A stretch of DNA of 41,105 bases from Coriobacteriia bacterium (GTDB lineage: Bacteria; Actinomycetota; Coriobacteriia; Anaerosomatales; PALSA-660), in contig JANYKZ010000016.1 in the NCBI GenBank assembly GCA_025361505.1, positions 1 to 41,105 of the forward strand, in the 5' to 3' direction. The position numbers were made by a program, and so were the translations under genes. The notes under the pieces are model-generated. The model did not search any database, was not told where the DNA came from, and was given only the letters and a program-made list of their open reading frames with translations. Of the stretch, positions 1-6,877 are shown one piece after another. Every line of letters starts with the position of its first letter. Position 1 is the first letter of the stretch.

Positions 1-14
1 AAAATGCGCTTCAT
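1..14 (-). CDS. Start of an unidentified gene running off the left edge
   Basis: Only the first codons are visible. Reading leftwards, an ATG at 14-12 is followed by codons for Lys, Arg and Ile and then the window ends. It is called because a perfect AGGAGGT ribosome binding site (complement of 21-27) sits 6 nt upstream of the ATG, better than most in this window. It lies in the same orientation as the gene ending at 162, with about 147 bp between them. Nothing can be said about its product. The alternative is a chance ATG, but such a strong and well-spaced site makes a real start more likely. Confidence 0.5.
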
Positions 15-161
15 GGGAAGACCTCCTGGTTTGTGTACGTGCTTGCACAGAACCTATCTGGGTCTTCTCCCATTCCGCTAAAAATGGAAGAACGCTGTCC
101 GCTCCGCTGAGTACGCGTCCAGTGTCCGTTTCCGTACCTTCGGCCACGGTGCTGATCCCTG

Positions 162-818
162 CTATGGGGTTGTCAAGAAGTTGAGGCGCCTGTTGATCGC
201 ATCCAGAGTCGCGCGAACGATTGACTCGTTCTCTCCCTGCCGTGCGAAGGCCGAGCCAGCAAGAGGCTGCTCGCCCATAGGCGTCACCAAGATGATGCAG
301 CTGACCGCGACCCGCTCGCGCCCCAACGCGATGATCGCAACGTCCTCCAGCGCGAAGTCGAACTCGCCGTGGACGTACTTCCCCACCGCCGCGAGGGTGG
401 CCTGCGCCACCAGTCGGCGCCGTCCGGTCGTGGATGCCGGTCCTTCGGCCTCGCCCTCGTAGAGTTCGCCGTCCAACTCGAGTGAGACGCGCGCGGACGC
501 GCTGACACCCGTGACCTCGGCGCTGACGCCGCGGATGCGCGATCGGCCCTTGTCGCGCGGATCGCGCGGCTCGGACTCGCGCCCCAACTGGGCGATCGAG
601 ACGGTGCGGTGATCGATCGGGATGCCGAAGCGCGCCATGATCGTCGACTCGACGTCACGCACGATCTGCTTCGGCGATTTGAGCGGTGAGGCGAGGATGT
701 GGATCTCGAGGATCACACCGTCATCTGACGACACGACGCGGGCCGCCCGTATCTCGGCGACCTGCGCGAGTGCCTCTTCGATCTCCGCGACAGTTGCCGG
801 AGGAATGCCTACGCCCAT
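162..818 (-). CDS. Conserved hypothetical protein, two-domain, 218 aa
   Basis: I do not recognise this protein by name. It has no signal peptide or membrane segment, so it is probably cytoplasmic. The first 70 or so residues look like a small alpha/beta domain (EIEEALAQVAEIRAARVV, then a beta-alpha segment). After a charged linker, residues about 95-218 have alternating beta strands and a final helix ending SIVRATLDAINRRL. That pattern of short strands, a Gly-rich turn and a helix with ALNR/AINR resembles the allosteric domain of LeuA-type synthases; this is a weak inference from pattern only. The ATG at 818 was chosen because a GAGG site lies just upstream, whereas the longer frame upstream reads into the 5' leader. 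The gene has its own TTGACA promoter (899-928) and lies after the hpf terminator, so it is probably transcribed alone. Confidence 0.72.
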   Translation of the reverse strand: MGVGIPPATVAEIEEALAQVAEIRAARVVSSDDGVILEIHILASPLKSPKQIVRDVESTIMARFGIPIDHRTVSIAQLGRESEPRDPRDKGRSRIRGVSAEVTGVSASARVSLELDGELYEGEAEGPASTTGRRRLVAQATLAAVGKYVHGEFDFALEDVAIIALGRERVAVSCIILVTPMGEQPLAGSAFARQGENESIVRATLDAINRRLNFLTTP

Positions 819-872
819 GCGGGATCCTCGTCTTCGATGTGTGCTGCGTGAGACCCCTGTTGCCCCTTGTTG

Positions 873-890
873 GCTCCCGGACCCGGGAGC
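873..890 (-). promoter_or_regulatory. Stem-loop at the 5' end of the leader of the 162-818 gene
   Basis: GCTCCCG pairs with CGGGAGC around a 4-nt loop. It begins within a few bases of the predicted transcription start (about 892) given the promoter at 899-928. A hairpin at the very 5' end of a roughly 74-nt leader could stabilise the transcript. No role is proven. Confidence 0.4.
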
Positions 891-898
891 ACGTCCCA

Positions 899-928
899 AA
901 GATACCCTCGCCGTTCGCGGAGTGTCAA
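899..928 (-). promoter_or_regulatory. Sigma-70-type promoter of the 162-818 gene
   Basis: On the minus strand a perfect TTGACA -35 box (928-923) is separated by 18 bp from TATCTT (904-899), a 4/6 match to the -10 consensus. Predicted start is near 892, giving a leader of about 74 nt. This is the best -35/-10 pair I found in the window. Confidence 0.7.
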
Positions 929-953
929 TCGCAGCGGGTTCTGCGGTGGACGC

Positions 954-988
954 CTGAGCGCCGCCCCGACGTACGGGGCGGCGCTCAG
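954..988 (-). terminator. Terminator hairpin after hpf
   Basis: A perfect 15-bp inverted repeat (954-968 with 974-988) surrounds the 5-nt loop ACGTA, starting about 20 nt after the hpf stop codon. It separates hpf from the downstream gene, which has its own promoter. There is no U-tract, as is common for very stable GC-rich hairpins in actinobacteria. Confidence 0.75.
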
Positions 989-1009
989 GGAGTGGTGATC
1001 GACGGACGT

Positions 1010-1561
1010 CTATGCGCGAGGCTGGATCAGCCCGTAGTCGCCGTCGCGGCGCCGATAGAGGACGCTGGCGACCCCGGTCTCCTCCGAAGCGAACAGGAAG
1101 AAGTCGTGACCCAGCAGCTCGAGTTGGAGGATCGCCTCCTCCTCGCTCATCGGCTTGAGGTCGACACGCTTCTTCTTGACGACGAGACCCTCCTGCACGG
1201 CCGGCTCGGCCTCGGCGGAAGCGACTGTCGCGGATGAGGGTGCGATCTTGCCGGCATGCCGGTCGACGACCTTCTCCTTGAACCGGCGCGCCTGGCGCTC
1301 GAGCTTGGCCGCCACCTTGTCGATCGCGGCCTTCATGTCGCTGGCGCTCTCGCGCGCGCGCAGGATGTGACCCTTGGTGAACACGGTCACCTCCGCGACC
1401 TGGTGCTCGCCGATCGAGCGATTGCGCTCCTGGTACAGCTCGATCTCGACGCTCATCGCCAGGCCGTTCAGGATCCGGGCAACCTTCCCGACCTTCTCTT
1501 CAGCGTATGCGCGGACGTCCGGGAGGATGTCCATGTGGCGAGCCTTGACGACCATGTCCAA
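1010..1561 (-). CDS. hpf: Ribosome hibernation promoting factor, long form
   Basis: The 183-aa protein has the N-terminal HPF/RaiA ribosome-binding domain (about residues 3-100, starting with the KARHMDI segment and containing a basic helix KLERQARRFKEKV). After a variable linker comes the C-terminal dimerisation domain (about 125-183, with the signature LKPMSEEEA, GHDFFLFASEETG and YRRRDGDYGLI). This two-domain form drives 100S ribosome dimer formation in stationary phase in the family. I prefer a TTG start at 1561: a GAAGGAGG site lies 9 nt upstream of it, while the ATG two codons later at 1555 would be 15 nt from that site. A strong terminator follows at 954-988. Upstream, 1562-1680 is noncoding and contains hairpins (for example 1590-1607) that may be regulatory. 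Confidence 0.93.
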   Translation of the reverse strand: MDMVVKARHMDILPDVRAYAEEKVGKVARILNGLAMSVEIELYQERNRSIGEHQVAEVTVFTKGHILRARESASDMKAAIDKVAAKLERQARRFKEKVVDRHAGKIAPSSATVASAEAEPAVQEGLVVKKKRVDLKPMSEEEAILQLELLGHDFFLFASEETGVASVLYRRRDGDYGLIQPRA

Positions 1562-1589
1562 TGCTGTCGGCCTCCTTCGGTATCCATCA

Positions 1590-1607
1590 CCGCCGCTTGT
1601 TCGGCGG
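1590..1607 (-). promoter_or_regulatory. Small hairpin in the hpf leader
   Basis: CCGCCG and CGGCGG pair perfectly around a 6-nt loop, just upstream of the GAAGGAGG site of hpf. It could modulate access to the ribosome binding site. No recognised riboswitch class matches. Confidence 0.3.
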
Positions 1608-1680
1608 GAACGAACCATCTCCCCGGCCCCGTCACGCGGCTCAGTGGCGTGCTGCGCCATTCGGGGTCAGTGCCGCGCGT

Positions 1681-2361
1681 CTATCGCGACTCCTTGTCCG
1701 AGCCGTCTCGTGTTGTCGAGAATGCCGAGGCTGCGGCCGCCATCCGGGACTCAAGAGCCGACACGCGCCCCGCTAGGTCGCCCAACTCCGCAAGCGCCGG
1801 GCCGCCATTGGCCGGAGCCGTGACCATCGCTGTCGATCTCGCCCCGCGCACGAACTTGACGTAGCCGAGCGCGATCGTCACCGCGAGCGCGAACAGGATC
1901 ACGAGGAAGCGGGCCAGCGACGAGTTGCTGGCGATACTCCAGCCGGAGCCGTAGACCATCGTGAAGAGGCCGCCGAGCAACAGCCCGTTCGACAGCACAC
2001 GCAACTGGTCGCTGCGCACGAGCGAGATACCCATCACGAGCGTCGCGAACAGGACGAGGATGATGCTGGTGTTGACCATCCACGGCTCCTGCGCGACCTG
2101 GCTCTTGTTCTGCAGGTCGTTGATCTTCGTCTGAAGCGCCGCTTGCTCGGCATCGACGGTCGAGCACGGCTGCGCGCTCTTCGCCCCGATGACACTCTGC
2201 TGCTGGTAGAGGACCTGCAGCTCCTTGTCGTAGGAGACCGCCGGCGAAGGATAGAACGTGTTCACGCCGACCCCGACGAGAGCCACGACCATCAGCCCGA
2301 GGAACAAGGAGAAGATCGTCTGCAGCGCGTAGTGTTGCCGGTCCATCGCTGCCGTCGCCAT
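1681..2361 (-). CDS. Four-helix membrane protein of unknown function
   Basis: The 226-aa product is an integral membrane protein I cannot assign. It has one hydrophobic helix near residues 12-32, then an extracytoplasmic segment with a Gln-rich heptad-like stretch (KELQVLYQQQ and AALQTKINDLQNKSQ). Three further helices lie at about 95-115, 121-141 and 149-170, followed by a basic cytoplasmic stretch and a C-terminal helix (LAELGDLAGRVSALESRM) that may be a short coiled coil. The ATG at 2361 is chosen over the in-frame GTG at 2370 because an AAGGGTGG site precedes it at a suitable distance. It lies between the amino acid transporter genes and hpf, with its own putative -10 box at 2397-2402, so it is probably not part of the transporter operon. 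Confidence 0.75.
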   Translation of the reverse strand: MATAAMDRQHYALQTIFSLFLGLMVVALVGVGVNTFYPSPAVSYDKELQVLYQQQSVIGAKSAQPCSTVDAEQAALQTKINDLQNKSQVAQEPWMVNTSIILVLFATLVMGISLVRSDQLRVLSNGLLLGGLFTMVYGSGWSIASNSSLARFLVILFALAVTIALGYVKFVRGARSTAMVTAPANGGPALAELGDLAGRVSALESRMAAAASAFSTTRDGSDKESR

Positions 2362-2396
2362 GGCGACCACCCTTCGCGTCGGGAGTCTCTACGCTG

Positions 2397-2402
2397 ATTG
2401 TA
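2397..2402 (-). promoter_or_regulatory. Candidate -10 box for the 1681-2361 gene
   Basis: TACAAT on the minus strand (5/6 consensus) would place a start near 2390, about 29 nt before the ATG. I see no good -35 box at the expected distance, so confidence is limited. Confidence 0.4.
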
Positions 2403-2462
2403 CCCGCGGCGAGCCGTGGCAGCCGCCTTTCCCGTGCGCACACCACCGGCCCGCGATGCACG

Positions 2463-2493
2463 GCGGCCGCCGGCGCACTGCCCGGACGGCCGC
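2463..2493 (-). terminator. Hairpin after the amino acid ABC operon
   Basis: GCGGCCG pairs with CGGCCGC, continued inside by CCGG with CCGG around an 8-nt loop, with one bulged base: about 11 bp in all. It begins about 20 nt after the stop codon of the ATPase gene and lies upstream of the next gene's -10 box. It has no U-tract. Confidence 0.5.
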
Positions 2494-2514
2494 TGGTGTC
2501 TGTGCGCGATCAGG

Positions 2515-3249
2515 TCACGTTATGTGCCCCAGGAAGTCCTTGGTGCGCTCCGACTTGGGGTGGTCGAAGACCTCCTCGGGAGTGCCCTCCTCGACGATGA
2601 CGCCCTCGTCCATGAACACGACGCGGCTCGCCACGTCGCGGGCGAAACCCATCTCGTGCGTGACGACGAGCATGGTCATCCCGGCCGCCGCGAGCTCCTT
2701 CATCACGTCCAGGACCCCGCGCACGAGCTCGGGGTCGAGGGCGGAGGTGACCTCGTCGAAGAGCATCACGTGCGGGTTCATCGCGAGCGCCCGAGCGATG
2801 GCGACGCGCTGCTGCTGGCCGCCGGAGAGCTGGGCGGGGAAGTTGTCCATCTTGTCGCCGAGTCCGACGCGGCGCAGCTGCTCCTCGGCGATCCGCGATG
2901 CCTCGGCCTTGTCGCGCTTCAAGACCTTGCGCTGGGCGAGCATGACGTTGGCCTTGGCCGTGAGGTGCGGGAACAGGTTGAAGCTCTGGAACACCATCCC
3001 GATCTGCTCGCGCACCTGGTTGATGTTCGTCTTCGGATCGGTGATCTCGATGTCCTCGAGGAAGATCCTGCCGTCGGTGGGCTGCTCGAGCTTGTTGATG
3101 CAACGAAGCATCGTCGACTTGCCCGAGCCCGAGGGTCCGAGAACGACGACGACCTCGCCCTTCGTCACCTTCAGGTCGACACCCTTGAGCACCTCGAGCT
3201 TGCCGAAGGACTTGTGGAGTCCTTCGATGCGGACGATGTACTGGCTCAT
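2515..3249 (-). CDS. Polar amino acid ABC transporter, ATP-binding subunit (GlnQ-like)
   Basis: The 244-aa cytoplasmic ATPase energises uptake by the adjacent permease. It shows Walker [10 protein letters not shown] (38-46), Q-loop near 88, signature LSGGQQQR (141-148), Walker B VMLFDE (161-166) with the [10 protein letters not shown] continuation typical of the GlnQ/HisP group, and the H-loop in VVTHEMGFA. Length is normal for the family. It starts 6 bp after the permease stop and is the last gene of the set receptor-receptor-permease-ATPase, followed by a hairpin at 2463-2493. The exact amino acid cannot be read from this subunit. Confidence 0.95.
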   Translation of the reverse strand: MSQYIVRIEGLHKSFGKLEVLKGVDLKVTKGEVVVVLGPSGSGKSTMLRCINKLEQPTDGRIFLEDIEITDPKTNINQVREQIGMVFQSFNLFPHLTAKANVMLAQRKVLKRDKAEASRIAEEQLRRVGLGDKMDNFPAQLSGGQQQRVAIARALAMNPHVMLFDEVTSALDPELVRGVLDVMKELAAAGMTMLVVTHEMGFARDVASRVVFMDEGVIVEEGTPEEVFDHPKSERTKDFLGHIT

Positions 3250-3255
3250 CGGCGA

Positions 3256-4614
3256 TCAGCCCCGCTCGTTGTCATCGTGGATGGAGTCGGGAGCGGTCGC
3301 CCGGTAGGGATCGACGCTCTGCGCAAGCTCGTTCATCAAGCGGCCTCCGCGGCGCTTCGTCTTCTCGGTCGGCGACTGCCCGTGCTCGGAGACCGCGAGC
3401 CTGGCCTCAAGGCGCCCGACCACGTTGATGAGCGGGATGGTGACGATCAGGTAGAACGCAGCGATGACCACGAACGGCGTCATGTTGCCGGTGTTCGCCA
3501 CGATGTTCTGTGCCTGGTACATCAGCTCCGGCCGGCCGACGGCGGCGAACAGGGCCGTGTCCTTGAACAGGAGGATGAACTCGGACGTCATCGTCGGCAG
3601 GACGCGCTTCACGGTCTGCGGGATGATCACGTACTGCATCGACTGGGCGTAGTTCATGCCGAGCGAGCTGGCCGCCTCAAACTGGCCCTTGTTGATCGAC
3701 TGGATGCCGGCGCGGAAGATCTCCGCGAGGTAGGCCGAGCTGTTCATCGCGAGCACGGCGACAGCCGTGACGTTGTCATCGACGCGGAACCCCGCGATGC
3801 GAAGACCGATGAAGGCGACGAAGATCTGCAGGAACAGCGGCGTGCCTCGGATGACGTTGATGTAGGCCGCGGCGATCCATCGCAGGGGCGGGATCTTCGA
3901 CATCTTCATGAAGGCGAAGGACAGGCCGCCGACGATCGCGATCGGGAACGCGAAGGCGATCCAGACGAGCGCGAGGTACCAGCCGGTGATGACGGTGGGG
4001 ATCGACGTGACGACGAGCTGCGGCTTGAAGAACATGCCGAGCGCCTTCACGTTGTTCCAGCCCGCCACGAACGAGTTCTTGTCGAGGTTGTGGGAGATCC
4101 CCTCCGCGAACGACAAGCTCGTGTAGGAGAACTTCACGGTGTCGTCGGTACGATGCGACAGGACCCGAGTCCCTGTTGCGGTCGACTCCGTCGAGTACGC
4201 GATCTTGAGAGGGAACGTCCCGCCCTCGTTCGTGGTCAGGACGTCGTGGATCTGAACGCGCAGGGTCGAACTGGGTTCCACGCTCGGCGCGAACTTGAGC
4301 GACAGGGTCTCTCCGGCCGCCGCGCCGGTCACGTTCACCGGCCGCCGCACGAGACCTTCGAGCGTCACCGTGTCGAAACTGACGCTGCTGAGGTCGAACC
4401 CCGGTGGGAACGTGAAGTCCATCCCGGTGATCGACGCGTCCTTGTCCGTGATCGCGACGAACGTGAACCGGGTCGGCGAGCCGCCCTGTTCCTGATCGAG
4501 CGTCACCTGCGGATTGACGAGCGCGAGCGCAGGCGCCACCACGGCGAAGAGCATCGCCGCCGCCAATGCCAGAACCAGCAGCAGTCGCTGCACGGCCCGT
4601 GGACTACGGTCCAT
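3256..4614 (-). CDS. Amino acid ABC permease with a large N-terminal extracytoplasmic domain
   Basis: Residues about 200-425 are a HisM/GlnP-type permease. Helices start at about 200, a conserved cytoplasmic EAA loop lies at 313-333 (EAASSLGMNY followed by VIIPQ), and YINVIRGTPL is also family-typical. Ahead of it are a signal-peptide-like helix (11-32) and about 165 extra residues, rich in beta-strand patterns (LVNPQVTLDQEQGG, ITGMDFTFPPGFDL, SLKFAPSVEPSSTLRVQI). These are not a substrate-binding protein and look like a small beta-sandwich facing outwards. Ordinary members are about 220-250 aa, so 452 aa is abnormal. The C-terminal tail is long and charged. GGGAG lies upstream of the ATG. 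A strong hairpin separates it from the receptor gene upstream. The permease call is firm; the role of the extra domain is unknown. Confidence 0.9.
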   Translation of the reverse strand: MDRSPRAVQRLLLVLALAAAMLFAVVAPALALVNPQVTLDQEQGGSPTRFTFVAITDKDASITGMDFTFPPGFDLSSVSFDTVTLEGLVRRPVNVTGAAAGETLSLKFAPSVEPSSTLRVQIHDVLTTNEGGTFPLKIAYSTESTATGTRVLSHRTDDTVKFSYTSLSFAEGISHNLDKNSFVAGWNNVKALGMFFKPQLVVTSIPTVITGWYLALVWIAFAFPIAIVGGLSFAFMKMSKIPPLRWIAAAYINVIRGTPLFLQIFVAFIGLRIAGFRVDDNVTAVAVLAMNSSAYLAEIFRAGIQSINKGQFEAASSLGMNYAQSMQYVIIPQTVKRVLPTMTSEFILLFKDTALFAAVGRPELMYQAQNIVANTGNMTPFVVIAAFYLIVTIPLINVVGRLEARLAVSEHGQSPTEKTKRRGGRLMNELAQSVDPYRATAPDSIHDDNERG

Positions 4615-4645
4615 AGTTGCTCCCTCGGTGCACGGCCAAGTGGAA

Positions 4646-4674
4646 GGGACCCCCGCCTTCAGGGCGGAGGCCCC
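4646..4674 (-). terminator. Hairpin between receptor gene and permease gene (partial terminator)
   Basis: A 12-bp stem (4646-4657 with 4663-4674, two G-U pairs) around a 5-nt loop, in the 113-bp gap after the receptor stop codon. Since no promoter is obvious between it and the permease, it is likely a leaky terminator or 3' stabiliser that makes receptor mRNA more abundant than permease mRNA, as in many ABC uptake operons. Confidence 0.65.
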
Positions 4675-4727
4675 TTGAGTCGTGCTACGTACTCTAGCGT
4701 TTCAGCGTTCGTGCGGCGAGCAGGAAC

Positions 4728-5570
4728 CTACTTGCTCGGGGCGGTGCCGAAGTACTTGGTGTAGATGGTGTCGTACTCGCCCGATGCGCGGACCTTCGCC
4801 AGGCCGTCGTTGAGGGCCTTCAGCAGCGCCGGGTTGTCCTTGCTGACGCCGAAGCCGTACTGCTCGCCCGTCGGGATCTGGGCGGCCATGATGAGGCCCT
4901 TGGAGGGGTCCTTCACGTACTCGGCGGTGACGGGCAGGTCGTTGATGACCGCGTCGACGTTGCCGGCCTGCAGCGCCGCGAAGCAGCTCGCGGTGTCCTT
5001 GAACTGGATGACGGTGGCGCCGGCCGGCTTGAGGTTCTCAACGGCCCACGACGCGCCGGTCGTGCCGGACTGCACGCCAACCTTCTTGCCCTTGAGGTCG
5101 GCCGGGGCCGTGTAGGTCCCGCCGGTCTTCATGGCCACGGACTGGTTGGAATCGAAGTAGGGGTCCGTGAAGTCGATCTCGAGCTTGCGCTCAGGCTTGA
5201 TCGTCATACCCGAAGCGATGACGTCGAACTTGCCACCGGCCTTCAGGGTCGGGATCAGCGAGTCGAAGATCTCGGACGAGAAGACGACCTTGGTGATGCC
5301 GGCTTCCTTGGCGATCGCCGTCAGCAGGTCGACGTCGAAGCCCTGCGCCACCCCACCGACGATCGACTCGAACGGCGGGAACGTGGTGTCCGAGCCGGCG
5401 GTCAGCTGGCCGGGGGTGACGAGCTTCAGGTCCGCGGCAGGGGCAGCGGTCGAGGTCGTCGTCGGGGCGGGCGTGGTCGCGGCGGGCTGCGAGCAGCCGA
5501 CCAGCGCGAACGCGGCTACCGCGACAACGGCGACCGTGATCAGCGCGACGAACTTGCCGTACTTCACCAT
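4728..5570 (-). CDS. Amino acid ABC transporter substrate-binding lipoprotein
   Basis: The 280-aa protein is a family 3 solute receptor. It has a lipoprotein signal peptide with lipobox LVGC (Cys26), a Thr/Ala/Pro-rich linker to about residue 45, then the two-lobed binding domain with AGSDTTFPPFE, GFDVDLLTAIA, the typical DFTDPYF segment, GVQSGTTG and AVINDLPV. It would be anchored outside the membrane and pass a polar amino acid to the permease downstream. A GAGGAGG site precedes the ATG at 5570. The gene follows a second receptor gene by 157 bp containing an inverted repeat (5633-5664) and is followed by a hairpin (4646-4674). Substrate is not predictable with confidence. Confidence 0.94.
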   Translation of the reverse strand: MVKYGKFVALITVAVVAVAAFALVGCSQPAATTPAPTTTSTAAPAADLKLVTPGQLTAGSDTTFPPFESIVGGVAQGFDVDLLTAIAKEAGITKVVFSSEIFDSLIPTLKAGGKFDVIASGMTIKPERKLEIDFTDPYFDSNQSVAMKTGGTYTAPADLKGKKVGVQSGTTGASWAVENLKPAGATVIQFKDTASCFAALQAGNVDAVINDLPVTAEYVKDPSKGLIMAAQIPTGEQYGFGVSKDNPALLKALNDGLAKVRASGEYDTIYTKYFGTAPSK

Positions 5571-5632
5571 ATCTCCTCCTCAGGAAAAGCCGATGAGCCA
5601 CGGCGTCGCCGGATGGCCCGCATCAGCGCATA

Positions 5633-5664
5633 GGTTACACCATTCCATACGGCACGGTGTAGCC
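5633..5664 (-). promoter_or_regulatory. Inverted repeat upstream of the receptor gene (possible operator)
   Basis: GGTTACACC (5633-5641) and GGTGTAGCC (5656-5664) form a nine-base dyad with one mismatch (a G-U in RNA) and a 14-bp centre. It lies about 65-95 bp upstream of the ATG at 5570, where promoter elements are expected. It could be a repressor operator or an RNA hairpin; no known consensus is claimed. Confidence 0.4.
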
Positions 5665-5727
5665 GTCGGCGGGTACCGCAGGCGCGAAGTATGCGCGGTC
5701 TACTCGCGAAGGCCCCGCGCTCCGGAC

Positions 5728-6582
5728 CTACGGCGTGGCGGTGGCTTCGGGCGTGGCCGAGGTGTCGGCCGAGGCGTCGCTCGCCGGCACCGTGAAGCGC
5801 GGCAGGTCGCCCGCCCACTTGCGACGCAGCGTCTCGAGCACGCCCTGCGAGGAGAGCTTGTCGAGCACCGAGCGCACCTCGGTCTCGAGTTTGGCCTTGT
5901 CCGCGGCCACGCCCACGCCGATCGGGTAGGCCGCGGCGAGCTGACCGCCGTACTTGAGCCCGGGGACCTGGCGCCCGATGTAGGCCGCGACCAGCGCGTC
6001 GCCGGCGACGATGTCCGCCTTGTGCGCCGCGACGTCCTGCATGGCCTCCAGCAGCGTCGGCGTGACGACCAACGGTCCGTCGCCGTACTGGTCGAGAAGG
6101 CTCCAGTAGGACGCCGAACCGTTCTGCACCGCGATGCGTCTCGCCGACAGGTCGCCCAGCGTGAGCGATGCCACATCGGAGCCGAACACGGCGGACGAGT
6201 CCGTGACGTACGTGCCCGCGTAGGCCAGCTGAAGCGAGACCGCCTGATCGACCGTCAGACCGCCCAGGACGATGTCGACCTTGCCGTTGCGCGCCAGGTC
6301 GGCGCCGTCGGCCGGAGTCGCGTCGACGATCTCGAGCGAGAGGCCCAGCTGATCCGCGATCGCCGCGGCGACGTCGACATCCAGTCCGACGTGCTGTCCC
6401 TTCACGCTGCCGCCGAAGGGCGGGTAGCTGAGATCGATCGCGGCGCGCAGCACGCCCGGCCGCGCGATGACGGGAGGCGACAGACGCGGGGTCAGTTTCG
6501 CGGCCCCGATCCCGCCGGAGCATCCAGCCACGAGCGCGACGGCGGCGGCGAGAGCCACCGCCATGAGCGTGCGTCTGGTCAT
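5728..6582 (-). CDS. Second, divergent amino acid-type substrate-binding lipoprotein
   Basis: The 284-aa product also has the family 3 receptor layout. A short signal peptide ends in VAGC (Cys21), followed by AAIDLSYPPFGG, HVGLDVDVAAAIADQLG, VDIVLGGLTVDQA, RRIAVQNGSASY, DIVAGDALVA and IGVGVAAD, with a Thr/Ala/Pro-rich tail after about residue 265. It is diverged from the receptor downstream, so the pair may bind different ligands for one permease, or this one may act as a sensor. The ATG at 6582 is supported by GGAGGGG 6 nt upstream; the frame stays open further upstream, but that sequence is the candidate structured RNA leader (6619-6871), not protein. No terminator is evident before the next gene. 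Confidence 0.88.
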   Translation of the reverse strand: MTRRTLMAVALAAAVALVAGCSGGIGAAKLTPRLSPPVIARPGVLRAAIDLSYPPFGGSVKGQHVGLDVDVAAAIADQLGLSLEIVDATPADGADLARNGKVDIVLGGLTVDQAVSLQLAYAGTYVTDSSAVFGSDVASLTLGDLSARRIAVQNGSASYWSLLDQYGDGPLVVTPTLLEAMQDVAAHKADIVAGDALVAAYIGRQVPGLKYGGQLAAAYPIGVGVAADKAKLETEVRSVLDKLSSQGVLETLRRKWAGDLPRFTVPASDASADTSATPEATATP

Positions 6583-6618
6583 GCGTCGCCCCTCCGTCGT
6601 CACGGTCGCTTTCGGTGT

Positions 6619-6871
6619 GCTTCCACCCGGCTGACCTGGTCTTTGGCCCCACACTCGCATACGGGGGCTTCCGCTTGATGCGATCTCACTACCGGCCCTC
6701 TCGCCCGGGGCCGCGGGATGCGACCGAAACCGGGCGGTACGACTTACCCCTAAGACGCGCCATGCTCGCGCGACGGTCTCCCGCCGGCTTACGTGGATCC
6801 TTTTGGCCGCGTCTACCATGGACTAGGAGATTCCCGGGGGAAGCTCCGCAACCACAGACCCGGGTGGAAGC
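6619..6871 (-). ncRNA. Candidate large structured RNA between comF and the receptor gene
   Basis: This 253-nt segment lies in a 328-bp stretch without a gene. Its ends are a perfect 12-bp inverted repeat (6619-6630 and 6860-6871). Inside it, continuing stacked pairs are possible: GTCT/AGAC (6859-6856 with 6642-6639), then TGG/CCA. Local hairpins occur at 6655-6683 (6 bp), 6693-6713 (6 bp) and a 7-bp pairing of 6753-6759 with 6808-6814. An extended -10 box (6878-6886) is placed so that transcription would begin at the closing stem. The RNA ends 36 nt before the ATG of the receptor gene without a U-tract, so it could be a leader or be processed. Its position after comF and a few genes from hpf recalls the raiA-type ncRNA reported near comFC and raiA in Firmicutes and Actinobacteria; I cannot verify that by sequence. 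Strand is inferred from the promoter. Confidence 0.45.
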
Positions 6872-6877
6872 GTCCCA

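Noticed and set aside
2398-4764. 788-codon open frame on the plus strand antisense to the amino acid transporter genes
   Set aside because: It is the GC-rich shadow of the permease and ATPase genes: its translation is full of Arg/Asp/His-rich low-complexity sequence with no recognisable domain, while the opposite strand carries Walker and EAA motifs.
6615-6635. GGGTGGAA on the minus strand, like the start of a T-box antiterminator
   Set aside because: The essential ACCGCG continuation is absent, and the same bases are better used in the 12-bp closing stem of the candidate RNA. The downstream gene is a receptor, possible for a T-box, but no specifier loop or terminator is seen.
6608-6642. Resemblance of ACCAGGTCAG...GGAAGCA (minus strand) to the tip of bacterial SRP RNA
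   Set aside because: The GNRA-type tetraloop and its 3-bp closing stem are missing (two bases short) and the flanking arms do not pair as in 4.5S RNA.
5728-6819. Longer N-terminus of the second receptor (79 extra residues)
   Set aside because: The extra residues lack a ribosome binding site and would put the lipoprotein signal peptide in the middle of the protein; they are the translated leader/RNA region.
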